A program made the translations under genes and the position numbers. Below the pieces are notes generated by a model. The model ran no database searches. It had not been told where the DNA came from and saw only the letters and a program-made list of their open reading frames with translations. A DNA stretch of 64,000 nucleotides, from NCBI RefSeq assembly GCF_000010285.1, contig NC_010617.1:1736001-1800000 (forward strand), written 5' to 3'. The stretch is from Kocuria rhizophila DC2201 (GTDB taxonomy: Bacteria > Actinomycetota > Actinomycetes > Actinomycetales > Micrococcaceae). Positions 36,922-47,678 of this stretch are shown here, in pieces (the first letter of the stretch is position 1; every line of letters begins with the position of its first letter).

Positions 36922-39474
36922 TCAGCCGCGGATCTCGGCGCCGTGGGCGGCGCGGGCCGCCGCCACGGCGGCCTCGCGGGCCTCGGAGGCCTCGTCCGCG
37001 GTCAGGGTGCGGTCCGGGGCACGGAAGCGCAGGGCGATGGCCACGGACTTCTTCCCCTCGGGGATGCCCGTGCCCTGGTACACGTCGAAGACCTCCGCGG
37101 ACTCGAGCAGATCCCCCGCGCCGTCGCGGACCGTGGCCAGCAGCGCGGCCGCGGAGACCTCACGGTCCACCACCAGGGCGACGTCCTGCGTGGCGGCGGG
37201 GTAGCCCGAGATGGACTGCGCGACCACCACGGGGGCCTCCCGCTCCAGCAGGGCGGTCAGGTCCAGCTCCACGGCGCACGTGCGCTCCGGCAGCCCCTCA
37301 GCCGCCACGAGCTTGGGGTGAAGCTCGCCGGCCACCCCGACCACGGTGCCGTCCGCCGTGCGCAGCTGCGCCGTGCGTCCCGGGTGGAACGCCTCGTGGC
37401 GGCCCTGGACCACCTCGAGCTCCAGGCCCATGCTGCGGGCGGCGAGCTCGGCGACGTCGAGGGCGTCCTGCCAGTCCCAGCGGCGCGGCGTGACCCACGG
37501 GCCCGCGGCGGCGTCGTGACCGGCGAGCACCGCGGCGAGCTTGCGCGGCTGGGCGGGCACGGCGGCGTGGAGCCGTTCGAGGTCCGGGCCCATGGGACGC
37601 ACGCCCAGCGGCGGGACCGGCTGCGTGTCCGGGGTGTAGCCCTCGGCGAGGAACACGTGGCCGATCTCGTAGAGCGCCAGGTCGCGGAAGCCGCGGGACT
37701 GGTTGCGCTTGAGCACCTCCAGCAGCCCCGGCAGGATGCTGACGCGCAGCAGGGGCTGGGCCTCGCTGATGGGGTTCGCCAGCCTGATCGAGGGCACGTG
37801 CGCGCCCTCGGGGCTGCCCCAGAGGTCGTTGTCCGCCTGCGCGACGAACGGGTAGCTGAGCACCTCGGTGAGGCCGGCGGCCGCGAGCGTGGTGGCCACG
37901 CGGCGTCGTGCGGCCTGCGAGCGCGTGAAGCCGCGACCCGGAGGCGCCACGGGCAGCCGGTCCGGGATCCGGTCGTAGCCGTCCAGGCGGGCGACCTCCT
38001 CGACGAGATCCTCCTTGTCGAGCAGGTCGGGCCGCCACGAGGGCGGGGTCACGGTCCAGCCGTCCGCGGTATCCGTGACCTGCGCGCCGATCGCGGTCAG
38101 CGCGCGCTCGACCGCCTCCGGCGAGTAGTCCACGCCCACGCGGGCCGCAGGGTAGCCCGCGGGCAGCTCGACGGGCGTGGGCGGCTGCGTGTGGTCCACG
38201 TCCGTGACGCGGCCGGTGTCCGTGGCGCCCGCCAGCTCGACCAGCAAGTCCACCACGCGCTGCGCGGCGACCGGTGCGAGCTGCGGGTCCACACCGCGCT
38301 CGTAGCGCTTGGACGCCTCCGAGGGCAGCTTGTGACGCCGCGCGGTGCGGGCGATCGAGACCTCGTCGAAGCGGGCGGCCTCCACGAGGATCCGGGTGGT
38401 GGACCCGCTCACCTCGGTGGCGGCGCCACCTATGACACCGGCGAGCCCGACGGCGCCGGACTCGTCCGCGATCACGAGGTCCTCGGTGTCCAGCGTGCGG
38501 TTCTTGCCGTCCAGCGTGGTGAGCGTCTCGCCCGCCGTGGCCCGGCGCACGGTGATCCCGCCCTGCAGCGTGTCCGCGTCGTAGGTGTGGATCGGCTGGC
38601 CGTACTCGAGCATCACGTAGTTGGAGATGTCCACGGGCAGGCTCACCGAGCGGATGCCCGCCAGGCGCAGCCGGGATGCCAGCCACGGCGGGGTGGGCAG
38701 GGACGGGTCCACGCCCTCCACCACGCGCACCGCGAAGCGGTTGGAACCGGCGCGGCCGTGGATGGGAGCGGCGTCGTCGATCGAGACCGGGAAGCCGTCC
38801 TGCGTGGGGGCCGGCACGGAGGGGGCCAGCTCGGCCACGGGGTCCGTGAACGGGGCGCGCACGGCGTTGCAGTACTCGCGGGCGATGCCGCGCAACGAGA
38901 ACGCGTAGCCGCGGTCCGGGGTCACGTTGACCTCGGCGGCGGAGTCGTAGAGGCCCAGCAGCTCCATGGCGTCGGAGCCGATCTCGGGGTCCAGCCCGAG
39001 CCGGGAGAGCACGAGGATGCCGTCGTGGTCCTCCCCGATGCCGAGCTCACGCACGGAGGCGATCATGCCCGCGGAGGTGTGGCCGTAGGTCTTGCGCGCG
39101 GAGATCCGGAAGTCACCGGGCAGCACGGCACCGGGCAGGGTGACGACCACCTTGTCCCCCACCGAGAAGTTGTGGGCGCCGCAGATGATGCCCTGCACGC
39201 CGGAGGGCTCAATGCCCTTGCCGGTGAGCGTCTGCTCCCGGCCCTCGGGCACCACGCGCACGGTGCACCAGTTCACGGTCTTGCCGTTGGAGTGGGTCTC
39301 CGGTTCCATGGTGAGCACCTGGCCCACCACGATGGGCCCGGACAGGGAGTCCGTGGGACGGTGGACGTCCTCCTCCTCCAGGCCGACCTTCACCAGGGTG
39401 GCCAGGACGTCCTCGGCGGTGGCGTCCTCGGGGACGGGCGCGTACTCGCGCAGCCATGACAGGGGAATACGCAT
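36922..39474 (-). CDS. pheT: Phenylalanyl-tRNA synthetase beta subunit
   Basis: 850 residues, normal for bacterial PheT. Order: N-terminal MRIPLSWLREYAPVPEDATA, EMAP/tRNA-binding-like domain (GIICGAHNFSVGDKVVVTLP), B3/B4 editing domain, B5 (YSPEAVERALTAIGAQV), the catalytic-like core (SYPFVAQADNDLWG) and the C-terminal FDX-ACB anticodon domain (ISGYPAATQDVALVVDREVS). ATG at 39474, 3 bases after pheS. Works as alpha2-beta2 with PheS; the B3/B4 region clears mischarged Tyr-tRNA-Phe. Confidence 0.97.
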   Translation of the reverse strand: MRIPLSWLREYAPVPEDATAEDVLATLVKVGLEEEDVHRPTDSLSGPIVVGQVLTMEPETHSNGKTVNWCTVRVVPEGREQTLTGKGIEPSGVQGIICGAHNFSVGDKVVVTLPGAVLPGDFRISARKTYGHTSAGMIASVRELGIGEDHDGILVLSRLGLDPEIGSDAMELLGLYDSAAEVNVTPDRGYAFSLRGIAREYCNAVRAPFTDPVAELAPSVPAPTQDGFPVSIDDAAPIHGRAGSNRFAVRVVEGVDPSLPTPPWLASRLRLAGIRSVSLPVDISNYVMLEYGQPIHTYDADTLQGGITVRRATAGETLTTLDGKNRTLDTEDLVIADESGAVGLAGVIGGAATEVSGSTTRILVEAARFDEVSIARTARRHKLPSEASKRYERGVDPQLAPVAAQRVVDLLVELAGATDTGRVTDVDHTQPPTPVELPAGYPAARVGVDYSPEAVERALTAIGAQVTDTADGWTVTPPSWRPDLLDKEDLVEEVARLDGYDRIPDRLPVAPPGRGFTRSQAARRRVATTLAAAGLTEVLSYPFVAQADNDLWGSPEGAHVPSIRLANPISEAQPLLRVSILPGLLEVLKRNQSRGFRDLALYEIGHVFLAEGYTPDTQPVPPLGVRPMGPDLERLHAAVPAQPRKLAAVLAGHDAAAGPWVTPRRWDWQDALDVAELAARSMGLELEVVQGRHEAFHPGRTAQLRTADGTVVGVAGELHPKLVAAEGLPERTCAVELDLTALLEREAPVVVAQSISGYPAATQDVALVVDREVSAAALLATVRDGAGDLLESAEVFDVYQGTGIPEGKKSVAIALRFRAPDRTLTADEASEAREAAVAAARAAHGAEIRG

Positions 39475-39477
39475 GCT

Positions 39478-40922
<1,445 letters not shown>

Positions 40923-42452
40923 TCAGTCAGCGGTTCGGTCAGGGTTCGTCCGACCGGGGCGCGTTCGGCCGGGGCGCGTGCGAGCGGGGGTGCGGAAGAA
41001 CGCGGTGACCACCGCGCCGAGCACGAGCACCACCACCGGCAGCAGCAGCGAGTGGGACATCGCGAGGGCGAATCCCGGCTGCAGGTGCTCCGGCAGGGCC
41101 TGCCCCGAGCCGCCCGCGGCGAGGTCACCGCCTGCCGCCCCGGCCGGCAGGTTCGCCGCCAGCTGGGCCTGCATGAGCACGGCCATCATGGCGCTGCCCA
41201 CGGCGGCCGAGACCTGCCGGGTGGCGTTGAACACCCCCGAGCCCGCGCCCACGACGTCCGGGGCGAGGTCTGAGGTGGCGGTGAGCGAGACCGGGGACCA
41301 GATCATGGCGCTGCCCAGCCCGATCACGAGCGTCAGCGCAGCCAGCAGCCACACGGAGGTCCCGGGGCGCAGGCTCAGGGCGTACGCGGCGAGCCCGGCG
41401 GCCATGATCAGCATCCCGGGCAGCGCGATGCTCCGCGGTGCCACCTTGCCCAGCGCCCGGCCCACGAGAGGGGCGAGGACGGCGGAGAGCAGGGACATGG
41501 GCGCGTAGCTCAGTGCGGCCACCGTGGGGTTCAGCCCGCGCACGACCTGCAGGTAGAGCATCGCGGGGATGATCATGGAGTTCACGGTGAGGCTCACGGC
41601 GGCCATCGCGGCGTTGGCCAGGGTGAAGTTGCGCTGCCGCAACAGGGGCAGGGGCACGAGCGGTTCGGCGGGCGTCACGGCCTGCCACGCGAGGAAGGCC
41701 ACGAGGATCAGCACGCCGGCGCCGATGACCATGGGAATCGTCACGGGACCCACCACGGTGGACCAGTCGTGGCTCTGGCCCTCCTGGATGCCGAAGACCA
41801 CGAGGAACAGTCCGAGCCCGGAGAGCACCACACCCACGAGGTCCAGGGAGTGGCTGCGCACGGGCAGCCGGGGCAGGTGCACCGCGGCGCGCCACAGGGC
41901 GAAGATCCCCACGGGCACGTTGACCCAGAAGATCCAGCGCCACCCCGCGAGGTCCACCAGGATCCCGCCGAGCAGCGGCCCCACGAGGGTTGCGATCCCC
42001 GCGGTGGCACCCCAGATGCCCAGGGCCGTGCCACGGGTGGCCACCGGGAACATCCGGGTGATCACGGTCATCGTCTGCGGGGACATCAGCGCAGCCCCCA
42101 GCCCCTGCACCACCCGGGCCACCACGAGGGCCGTGATGTCCTGGGCGAAGCCGCACCACAGGGACGCCCCCGTGAAGACCGCAAGTCCCCACAGGTACAC
42201 CGTGCGCGGTCCCAGCCGGTCCCCGAGCCGCCCCGTGATCAGCAGCGGCACCGCGTAGGCCAGCAGGTAGCCGCTCGTCACCCAAAGCACCCCGGAGATG
42301 TCGGTGTGCAGTCCCGCGGTGATCGCGGGGATCGCGGTGGACACGATGGTGGCGTCCACCAGGATCATGAAGAAGCCGAGCACCATGGCCCACAGCGCGT
42401 GCCACGCCCGCGGATCGGTGCCGTCCCGGGTCTCGGCGGTCGTGTGGCTCAC
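40923..42452 (-). CDS. MFS drug:H+ antiporter, DHA2 (14-TM) family
   Basis: 509-residue inner-membrane exporter. Fourteen hydrophobic segments; motif C-like VGPLLGGILVDLAGWRWIFW, motif A-type GRLGDRLGPRTVYLWG, and WVTSGYLLAYAVPLLITG. The first helix has ATIVSTAIPAI typical of EmrB/QacA-like proteins. The C-terminus ends in a basic repeat of [17 protein letters not shown]. Likely multidrug efflux; substrate unknown. GTG at 42452 overlaps the MutT stop (GTGA). A TetR regulator usually accompanies such genes but none is adjacent here. Confidence 0.9.
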   Translation of the reverse strand: MSHTTAETRDGTDPRAWHALWAMVLGFFMILVDATIVSTAIPAITAGLHTDISGVLWVTSGYLLAYAVPLLITGRLGDRLGPRTVYLWGLAVFTGASLWCGFAQDITALVVARVVQGLGAALMSPQTMTVITRMFPVATRGTALGIWGATAGIATLVGPLLGGILVDLAGWRWIFWVNVPVGIFALWRAAVHLPRLPVRSHSLDLVGVVLSGLGLFLVVFGIQEGQSHDWSTVVGPVTIPMVIGAGVLILVAFLAWQAVTPAEPLVPLPLLRQRNFTLANAAMAAVSLTVNSMIIPAMLYLQVVRGLNPTVAALSYAPMSLLSAVLAPLVGRALGKVAPRSIALPGMLIMAAGLAAYALSLRPGTSVWLLAALTLVIGLGSAMIWSPVSLTATSDLAPDVVGAGSGVFNATRQVSAAVGSAMMAVLMQAQLAANLPAGAAGGDLAAGGSGQALPEHLQPGFALAMSHSLLLPVVVLVLGAVVTAFFRTPARTRPGRTRPGRTNPDRTAD

Positions 42453-43060
42453 GCGTGCTCCGTTCGCAGCATCTCCAGCAGTGCGGCCACGATCGGCAGG
42501 TCCGCGGGGATCCACGGGAGCGCCAGGATCGCGGCCGGATCGTCCAGCGGCAGCCACCGGACGTCCAGGTGGTCCTGCCCGTCCCGCACGCGCTGCTCCA
42601 GCGCGCGCACCGGGGAGGCTGCGGTATGGGGAGCCGGGGTTGAGAGGTGCGGCGCACAGGGGGCCGGGGCGTCCAGAACGTGGGCGTCCGGCGTCGTCGT
42701 GTCCGCCGCGGCGCAGACCGACGGCGGCGGCGCGTCCGACAGCGACGGGCCGTCCGACGGTTCGCGCAGCACCGCGGTGAACACCCGCATGACGGCGGAG
42801 CCGGTGAGCGGCCAGCCGTGCGGGCCGGGGGCGGGCACCTCGGCCAGCAGGTCCAAGTGAACGCCGAGCTCCTCGCGGCACTCCCGGAGCAGGGCGTCCC
42901 GCACACTCTCCCCCGGTTCTTGCTTGCCGCCGGGGAACTCCCACAGCCCGCGCAGGGACTCGGGGTAGGCGCGCTGGGCCGCGAGCACGCGGGTGGGCCA
43001 CGCCGCGTCGTCCAGCACCGCGGCACCGACCACCCGTGTGCGGGGCTCTTCCGTGCTCAC
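42449..43060 (-). CDS. MutT-like Nudix hydrolase with a Pro/Ala insertion
   Basis: 203 residues. Nudix box FPGGKQEPGESVRDALLREC followed by REELG is canonical for MutT-like (8-oxo-dGTP) diphosphatases, as are the preceding RVLAAQRAYPESLRGLWE. Between the central strand (VMRVFTAVLREP) and the C-terminal strand (LDVRWLPLDDPAAI) there is an insertion of about 60 low-complexity residues with two cysteines (SVCAAADTTTPDAHV, APCAPHLSTPAPH), absent from typical 130-140 residue MutT. GTG at 43060 overlaps the upstream stop. Sanitises oxidised nucleotides by family inference. Confidence 0.88.
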   Translation of the reverse strand: MSTEEPRTRVVGAAVLDDAAWPTRVLAAQRAYPESLRGLWEFPGGKQEPGESVRDALLRECREELGVHLDLLAEVPAPGPHGWPLTGSAVMRVFTAVLREPSDGPSLSDAPPPSVCAAADTTTPDAHVLDAPAPCAPHLSTPAPHTAASPVRALEQRVRDGQDHLDVRWLPLDDPAAILALPWIPADLPIVAALLEMLRTEHA

Positions 43061-44007
43061 GACGTACCGGGTCCGGTCACGACGCCGCCGGCCCGCCGCT
43101 GCGCCCTCGCCGAGGCGTACAGGCAGACGGTGGCCGCGGTGCCCACGTTGAGGGACTCCGCCCGGCCGTACAGGGGCACGGCCACGGGCAGGTCAGCGAG
43201 CTCGAGCTCGGCGTCGGAGAGCCCCTGGGCCTCGTTGCCGAACAGCCAGGCCGTGGGCCCGTCCAGGCGCACCTCGTGCTCGGAGTGCGGCGCGGTGCCC
43301 GCCCAGTGCAGCAGGGCGGCGTCGGCGAGCTCGTCCACGCTCGCGCGGGCGTGACCGTCCGCGGCGAGCACCTGCACGGAGCGCTCGCGCGCGGCGGCGA
43401 CGAAGGAGACGAGGTCCACCCCCGTGAGCACGGGGAGGTGGAAGAGGGATCCGGCCGTGGAGCGCACGGCCTTGGGGTTGTACGGGTCCACGCTGCCCTC
43501 GGAGAGCACCACGGCATCGGCGCCCGCGGCATCGGCGGCGCGCACCACGGTCCCGGCGTTGCCGGGGTCCTGCACCCGTGCCAGGACGCACACCAGGCGC
43601 GTGTCCGCGAGCGCGTCCTGCAGCGTGACCTCGGGGATCCGGCACACCGCGAGCATCCCCTGGGGCGTCACGGCATCCGTCATGGCGCCGAGCACCTCGG
43701 GGGTGACCATCCGCAGGAACACGCCCCTCCGGGACTCCAGGGCCTCCAGGTCCGCCGCGATACCCGGGTGGCGTTCGAGCTCCTGGCGCGTGACGTACAC
43801 GGCGTCCAGGGCGGGTGCCCAGCGGCTGGGCCCCGCGTCGTCGTCGAGCGCGGCCCGCACCGCCTCCCGCACGTTCTGCGGGCCCTCGGCGCGGAACAGG
43901 CCGCGCTTGGAACGCGTCGAGCGCCTGGTCAACGCGGCCACGTCCCTCACCCGATCGGCACGGGGATTGGACAGCAGCCGGTCTTCCAGGCGCTCGACGA
44001 ACGTCAC
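43057..44007 (-). CDS. SpoU/TrmH-family RNA 2'-O-methyltransferase
   Basis: 316-residue SPOUT methyltransferase. N-terminal substrate-binding domain (LTRRSTRSKRGLFRAEGPQN) and the knotted domain with motif 1 DPGNAGTVVRAADA, motif 2 WLFGNEAQGLS and motif 3 VPLYGRAESLNVGTAA. Similar proteins next to rplT modify 23S rRNA. GTG at 44007, 8 bases after rplT, so it extends the infC-rpmI-rplT transcript; this order is conserved in actinobacteria. Confidence 0.92.
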   Translation of the reverse strand: MTFVERLEDRLLSNPRADRVRDVAALTRRSTRSKRGLFRAEGPQNVREAVRAALDDDAGPSRWAPALDAVYVTRQELERHPGIAADLEALESRRGVFLRMVTPEVLGAMTDAVTPQGMLAVCRIPEVTLQDALADTRLVCVLARVQDPGNAGTVVRAADAAGADAVVLSEGSVDPYNPKAVRSTAGSLFHLPVLTGVDLVSFVAAARERSVQVLAADGHARASVDELADAALLHWAGTAPHSEHEVRLDGPTAWLFGNEAQGLSDAELELADLPVAVPLYGRAESLNVGTAATVCLYASARAQRRAGGVVTGPGTS

Positions 44008-44015
44008 AGCAGCAC

Positions 44016-44402
44016 TCAGGCGGCGGTGCGCGGCGCGGAGGTGTCCTCCGGCAGGGCGTCCTTGGCCACCTGCACCAGGGCCGCGAACGCGTTCTCGTCG
44101 CTCACGGCCAGCTCGGCCAGCATGCGACGGTCCACCTCGACCTCAGCGGCCTTGAGGCCCTGGATGAAGCGGTTGTAGGTCAGGCCGTTGGCGCGGGACG
44201 CGGCGTTGATGCGCTGGATCCACAGCCGACGGAAATCGCCCTTCTTCTTGCGGCGATCGTTGTAGGAGTAGGTGTACGAGTGGAGCATCTGCTCCTTGGC
44301 CTTGCGGTACAGCCGCGAACGCTGACCGCGGTAGCCCGACGCCTTCTCCAGAACTTCCCGACGCTTCTTGTGGGCGTTGACTGCCCGCTTCACACGTGCC
44401 AC
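44016..44402 (-). CDS. rplT: 50S ribosomal protein L20
   Basis: 128 residues: [40 protein letters not shown] and [19 protein letters not shown]-like core are canonical L20. Early assembly protein of 50S. Third gene of the infC operon, 95 bases after rpmI. In Bacillus L20 represses this operon through its leader; whether it does so here is open. A small hairpin (CGCCGCT/AGCGGCG) lies in the rpmI-rplT gap. Confidence 0.98.
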   Translation of the reverse strand: MARVKRAVNAHKKRREVLEKASGYRGQRSRLYRKAKEQMLHSYTYSYNDRRKKKGDFRRLWIQRINAASRANGLTYNRFIQGLKAAEVEVDRRMLAELAVSDENAFAALVQVAKDALPEDTSAPRTAA

Positions 44403-44497
44403 GCGTGTACTCCTAACGATCTGGTCCCGGCACTCACCGGAACATCTCTACCGCCGCTCGGGGAGCGGCGAACTTCTGACTGGTCTGCGAGAAGGGC

Positions 44498-44695
44498 TTA
44501 CTTGCCCAGCATCCGCTTGATGGCCTTGGCCTCGCCCGGGGTGGAGACGATCTGGTCGCCCGCGAGGCGGCGGGTCAGGCGGGAGGACTTGTGCTCCAGG
44601 TAGTGGCGGCGGTTGGCCTGCTGGCGCTTGACCTTGCCCGAGCCGGTGAGCTTGAAGCGCTTCTTGGCTCCGCTGTGGGTCTTCATCTTCGGCAT
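44498..44695 (-). CDS. rpmI: 50S ribosomal protein L35
   Basis: 65 residues, [20 protein letters not shown] and ending [20 protein letters not shown]. Standard L35, between infC and rplT. ATG at 44695 with GGAGA upstream. Confidence 0.98.
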   Translation of the reverse strand: MPKMKTHSGAKKRFKLTGSGKVKRQQANRRHYLEHKSSRLTRRLAGDQIVSTPGEAKAIKRMLGK

Positions 44696-44814
44696 GGTGG
44701 CCGTCTCCTTCTACATCGACCGGTGTGGGGCACACCGGTGGGTCGCGGCACGCAGGCCGCGACCACGCTGGTGCCGGGCGATCGCACGCCCGGCGCTGTC
44801 AATTCCTGGTGCCG

Positions 44815-45759
44815 CTACTTGGCGGCGGGGCCGGGCTTGCGCGCACCCGGCTTGGGCGCGGCAGGCTTGCCGGCCGCAGGCTTCGGCGCCGCAGGCTTGC
44901 CGGCCGCGGGCTTCGGGGCGGCGGGCTTGTCCGCCGTGCCCTGCTCGGTCGGCGCCGTGGCGGGCTTCTCGGCCGGGGCCTGCTCCGCCGGGGTGGCGGT
45001 CTGCTCCTCGGACCCGCTGGCCGGTGCCACGGTGGCCGTGACCTCGTCCTCGGGGGCCAGGGGGGCACTCTCCACGGTCTGGTCCTCGGCGGGCGACGAC
45101 GCCGCGTCGCGCAGCTCGGCGGGGAACGCGTCCCCGATCGACTGGGTCACCGTCTCGGGCGAGGAGGTGTCCACGCGCTGCTTGCGCTGGTTCTCCGACT
45201 TGGACTTATCCCGCTGCTGCTGCTTGCGGGCCTCGGCCCGGGCCTCCGCCTTGTTCTTGAGCGGCCCGATGACCATGACCATGTTGCGTCCGTCCACGCG
45301 GGGCGCGGTCTCCACGACACCGACCTCGGCGACGTCTTCCGCGAGCCGCTCGAGCAGGCGCACACCCATCGCGGGGCGCTGCTGCTCACGGCCGCGGAAC
45401 TGGATCATGGCCTTGACCTTGTCACCCGCGGAGAGGAACCGTTTGGCGTGGCCCACCTTGGTCTCGTAGTCGTGCGTGTCGATCTTCAGACGGAAACGCA
45501 CTTCCTTGAGCACCGTGTTGGCCTGGTTCTTGCGGGACTCACGGGCCTTGACCGCGGCTTCGTACTTGTACTTGCCGAAGTCCATGAGCTTGGCCACGGG
45601 AGGCTTGGCGTTCGGGGCGACCTCGACCAGATCGAGATCCGATTCACGGGCTAGCCGCAGCGCGTCCTGAACGCGCACGATGCCGACCTGCTCGCCGCCA
45701 GGTCCGACGAGACGGACTTCCGGGACACGGATTCTGTCATTGATACGTGGATCGCTAAT
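44815..45759 (-). CDS. infC: Translation initiation factor IF-3, probable AUU start
   Basis: Binds 30S, keeps subunits apart and checks start-codon and initiator-tRNA pairing. Conserved IF-3 begins [18 protein letters not shown], continues [20 protein letters not shown] and [17 protein letters not shown]. The codon before SDPRIN is ATT (45759-45757) with CAGGAG 6 bases upstream, as in E. coli infC; the alternative GTG at 45810 has no ribosome-binding site and overlaps the leader hairpin. After residue 170 there is a tail of about 140 residues, acidic then Lys/Pro/Ala repeats ([10 protein letters not shown] units), far longer than the usual 170-200 residue IF-3. Confidence 0.93.
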   Translation of the reverse strand: MSDPRINDRIRVPEVRLVGPGGEQVGIVRVQDALRLARESDLDLVEVAPNAKPPVAKLMDFGKYKYEAAVKARESRKNQANTVLKEVRFRLKIDTHDYETKVGHAKRFLSAGDKVKAMIQFRGREQQRPAMGVRLLERLAEDVAEVGVVETAPRVDGRNMVMVIGPLKNKAEARAEARKQQQRDKSKSENQRKQRVDTSSPETVTQSIGDAFPAELRDAASSPAEDQTVESAPLAPEDEVTATVAPASGSEEQTATPAEQAPAEKPATAPTEQGTADKPAAPKPAAGKPAAPKPAAGKPAAPKPGARKPGPAAK

Positions 45760-45812
45760 GCCAATCTCCTGAGTTCGTGGGTTTCCCCGTGGGTGGGACT
45801 GCCACCGCAACG

Positions 45813-45847
45813 AAAAAACCTCCGCTGCGGCACGCGCGAGCGGAGGT
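45813..45847 (-). terminator. Attenuator-like hairpin in the infC leader
   Basis: On the transcribed strand ACCTCCGCT, a 12-base loop, AGCGGAGGT, then TTTTTTCG, ending about 55 bases upstream of the infC start. This is the only classical stem plus U-tract terminator in the window. Position after a candidate promoter with -10 TATGAT (45996-45991) and inside a leader of about 225 nt suggests regulated premature termination. Confidence 0.75.
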
Positions 45848-46080
45848 CAGGGACCACACGAGGACCGCACTGCACGTCCCCCACCGTGGGTGGAGGACCG
45901 GTCCGGTCCGGTACCCGGTCGCCTGGGATTCCCGGTCGGGACCGGGAACGGCGGCGGGTGGGAGTTGCCTCCGCTTGCACACTGCCAGCCATCATAGCGC
46001 ACGGGGGCGGTACCCGGCCACTCCTCCGCCGGTCCTCCGGGAGCACGGGGCGGGACGCGCCGGGGGCGGGTGCCCTGTTC

Positions 46081-46086
46081 TACAGT
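46081..46086 (+). promoter_or_regulatory. -10 element of a probable leaderless transcript
   Basis: TACAGT lies 6 bases before the ATG at 46093, so transcription would begin at or next to the A of the start codon. No Shine-Dalgarno is present, which supports leaderless translation, common in actinobacteria. Confidence 0.5.
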
Positions 46087-46092
46087 GGGTCC

Positions 46093-46542
46093 ATGTCCGA
46101 GCAACCGCGCCCCGAGCGCTTCGAATTCGCCGCCAACCCGTCAGCCGGAACCACCGAGCAGGCCCCCGCCGCCGACGCCACGGGCCTCCCGCCGGAGGCG
46201 CTGGAGGAGGTCGGGCACCAGATGCGGGACATCGCCGAGGTTCCAGCCGTGGAGGTCATCACCACGGCCGCGGTGCACCTGATGAGTGCCGCGGCGGTCA
46301 AGTGCGGGCTCGCCGCGGAGGAGGACGCCGAGGAGCTCAGGGACCTCGACGAGGCCCGCAAGCTCATCACCGCCCTCGCCGGTTTCGTCACGGCGGCCGC
46401 ACCCGAGATCGGGTCCCAGCACGCGGGACCGCTGCGCGACGGGCTTAAGTCCCTGCAGCTGGCCTTCCGCGAGGCGTCCCCGTTCCCCGATGCCCCCGGT
46501 GCCGGCCCGGGCGAGAAGTTCACCGGCCCCGTCTACGGCTGA
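46093..46542 (+). CDS. DUF1844 domain protein
   Basis: 149 residues; the conserved middle is VPAVEVITTAAVHLMSAAAV followed by KCGLAAEE and DLDEARKLITALAGFVTAAA. The DUF1844 family is helical, of unknown function, and in actinobacteria sits divergently beside infC as here. N- and C-termini are low complexity. ATG at 46093 without a ribosome-binding site but with a -10 in leaderless position. An in-frame extension back to 45793 was rejected because it runs through the infC leader. Confidence 0.88.
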   Translation: MSEQPRPERFEFAANPSAGTTEQAPAADATGLPPEALEEVGHQMRDIAEVPAVEVITTAAVHLMSAAAVKCGLAAEEDAEELRDLDEARKLITALAGFVTAAAPEIGSQHAGPLRDGLKSLQLAFREASPFPDAPGAGPGEKFTGPVYG

Positions 46543-46557
46543 GCCGGATCCCCGGTC

Positions 46558-46588
46558 CTGCGGCCCCCGGTCCTGCCGGGGGCCGCAG
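46558..46588. terminator. Bidirectional terminator hairpin
   Basis: A 13-bp G/C stem (CTGCGGCCCCCGG / CCGGGGGCCGCAG) with loop TCCTG, 16 bases after the DUF1844 stop and between convergent genes (the SseB-like gene ends at 46821). The remaining 230 bases of the gap hold no gene that I can support. Confidence 0.7.
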
Positions 46589-46820
46589 TCATTGGCGCGG
46601 CGGGACGGCAGCCGGAAGGTGACGGCGTTCTCCGGGCGTGAACCTTCGTCGACGGAATCGGAGATGACCTGGTCGGGTGGATCGGCGCTGTCGCCGTCGA
46701 GGCCGCGCGGGTCGGCCCCGCTCGGCCAAGAGCCGGGTGTTCCCCGGTGGTCGCCGGCTGAGGATCAGCACGGCGCACGGGGCCCTCGGGCACGCACGTC
46801 CCGCGCAGCGGTTCCTGCGC

Positions 46821-47678
46821 TCAGGAGGTCAGCCGCAGCTGGACCGAGTCCACGCTCTCGGCCATGATCTGCTCCGCGGCCAGTGCCTCCTGGAAGCCCT
46901 GCACGGCAGCGGCCACCTCGGTCTCGGGCAACCCGGGCCGCAGCTGCAGGGACACGGTGAGCTCCGGGCCCTCTCCCCCGCCGCGCAGCACCGCGGCGTC
47001 ACCCCGCACGGCGTCGACGCCCCTGCCGGGGCCCGCGAGCGCCGAGACGATGCCGGGGATCCCCACGGCGGCGCGGGTCACGGCGTCGTCCACCGCGAAG
47101 TCCCGGTACGACGGCGTCCACTCACGCCCCTGCGCGAGCGCCCACAGCGCGGGGCGCCGCACCACGAACGCCGGGTCCGACGCCGGGTCCACCACGAGCA
47201 GCGACGAGCCGTCCTGCACCGCGGACAGTGCGGCCCTGCGCAGCTCCGCGGCCACCGGACGGGCCTCGCCGTTCCACGCGCTCAGCGCCCGGGTGGAGGT
47301 GAACACGGGAAGCGCCTGACGGCCGTCGGAGGCCTGCAGGCTCACGAGCGCCATGTCCGCCTCCTTGTCCGAGACGAGCCCGTCCCGAGTGATCTGGGAC
47401 CGGAAGACCTGCGCCACGATGGGGACGAACACCCGCACCCCGGGCAGTGCGCCCACGACGTCCTGCTCCCCCGCCCGACCCGCACGCCACGCGTCGAGCG
47501 CGGCGGCCAGGTCCGGATCGGCAGTCCCGGGGTCGTCGGGGAACTGGTGCGTGTGGCTCGTGCCCTCACCGAGGTTGCGGCCCTCCCACGCCTGACCACC
47601 CGTGTCCGTGGGGCCGCCGGCCGAGCGCAGCTGGGCGGCGATGTGCGGAGGAAGGGGGCGGGCGGCGTCGTCAGGCAC
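46821..47678 (-). CDS. SseB-family protein
   Basis: 285 residues. N-terminal half resembles the SseB domain ([60 protein letters not shown] with LLVVDPASD). The C-terminal half is a variable alpha/beta region. SseB was first named as a secretion-associated protein in enterobacteria, but actinobacterial homologues beside priA have no known role. GTG at 47678 overlaps priA by 8 bases, so it is in the his operon tail. Confidence 0.82.
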   Translation of the reverse strand: MPDDAARPLPPHIAAQLRSAGGPTDTGGQAWEGRNLGEGTSHTHQFPDDPGTADPDLAAALDAWRAGRAGEQDVVGALPGVRVFVPIVAQVFRSQITRDGLVSDKEADMALVSLQASDGRQALPVFTSTRALSAWNGEARPVAAELRRAALSAVQDGSSLLVVDPASDPAFVVRRPALWALAQGREWTPSYRDFAVDDAVTRAAVGIPGIVSALAGPGRGVDAVRGDAAVLRGGGEGPELTVSLQLRPGLPETEVAAAVQGFQEALAAEQIMAESVDSVQLRLTS

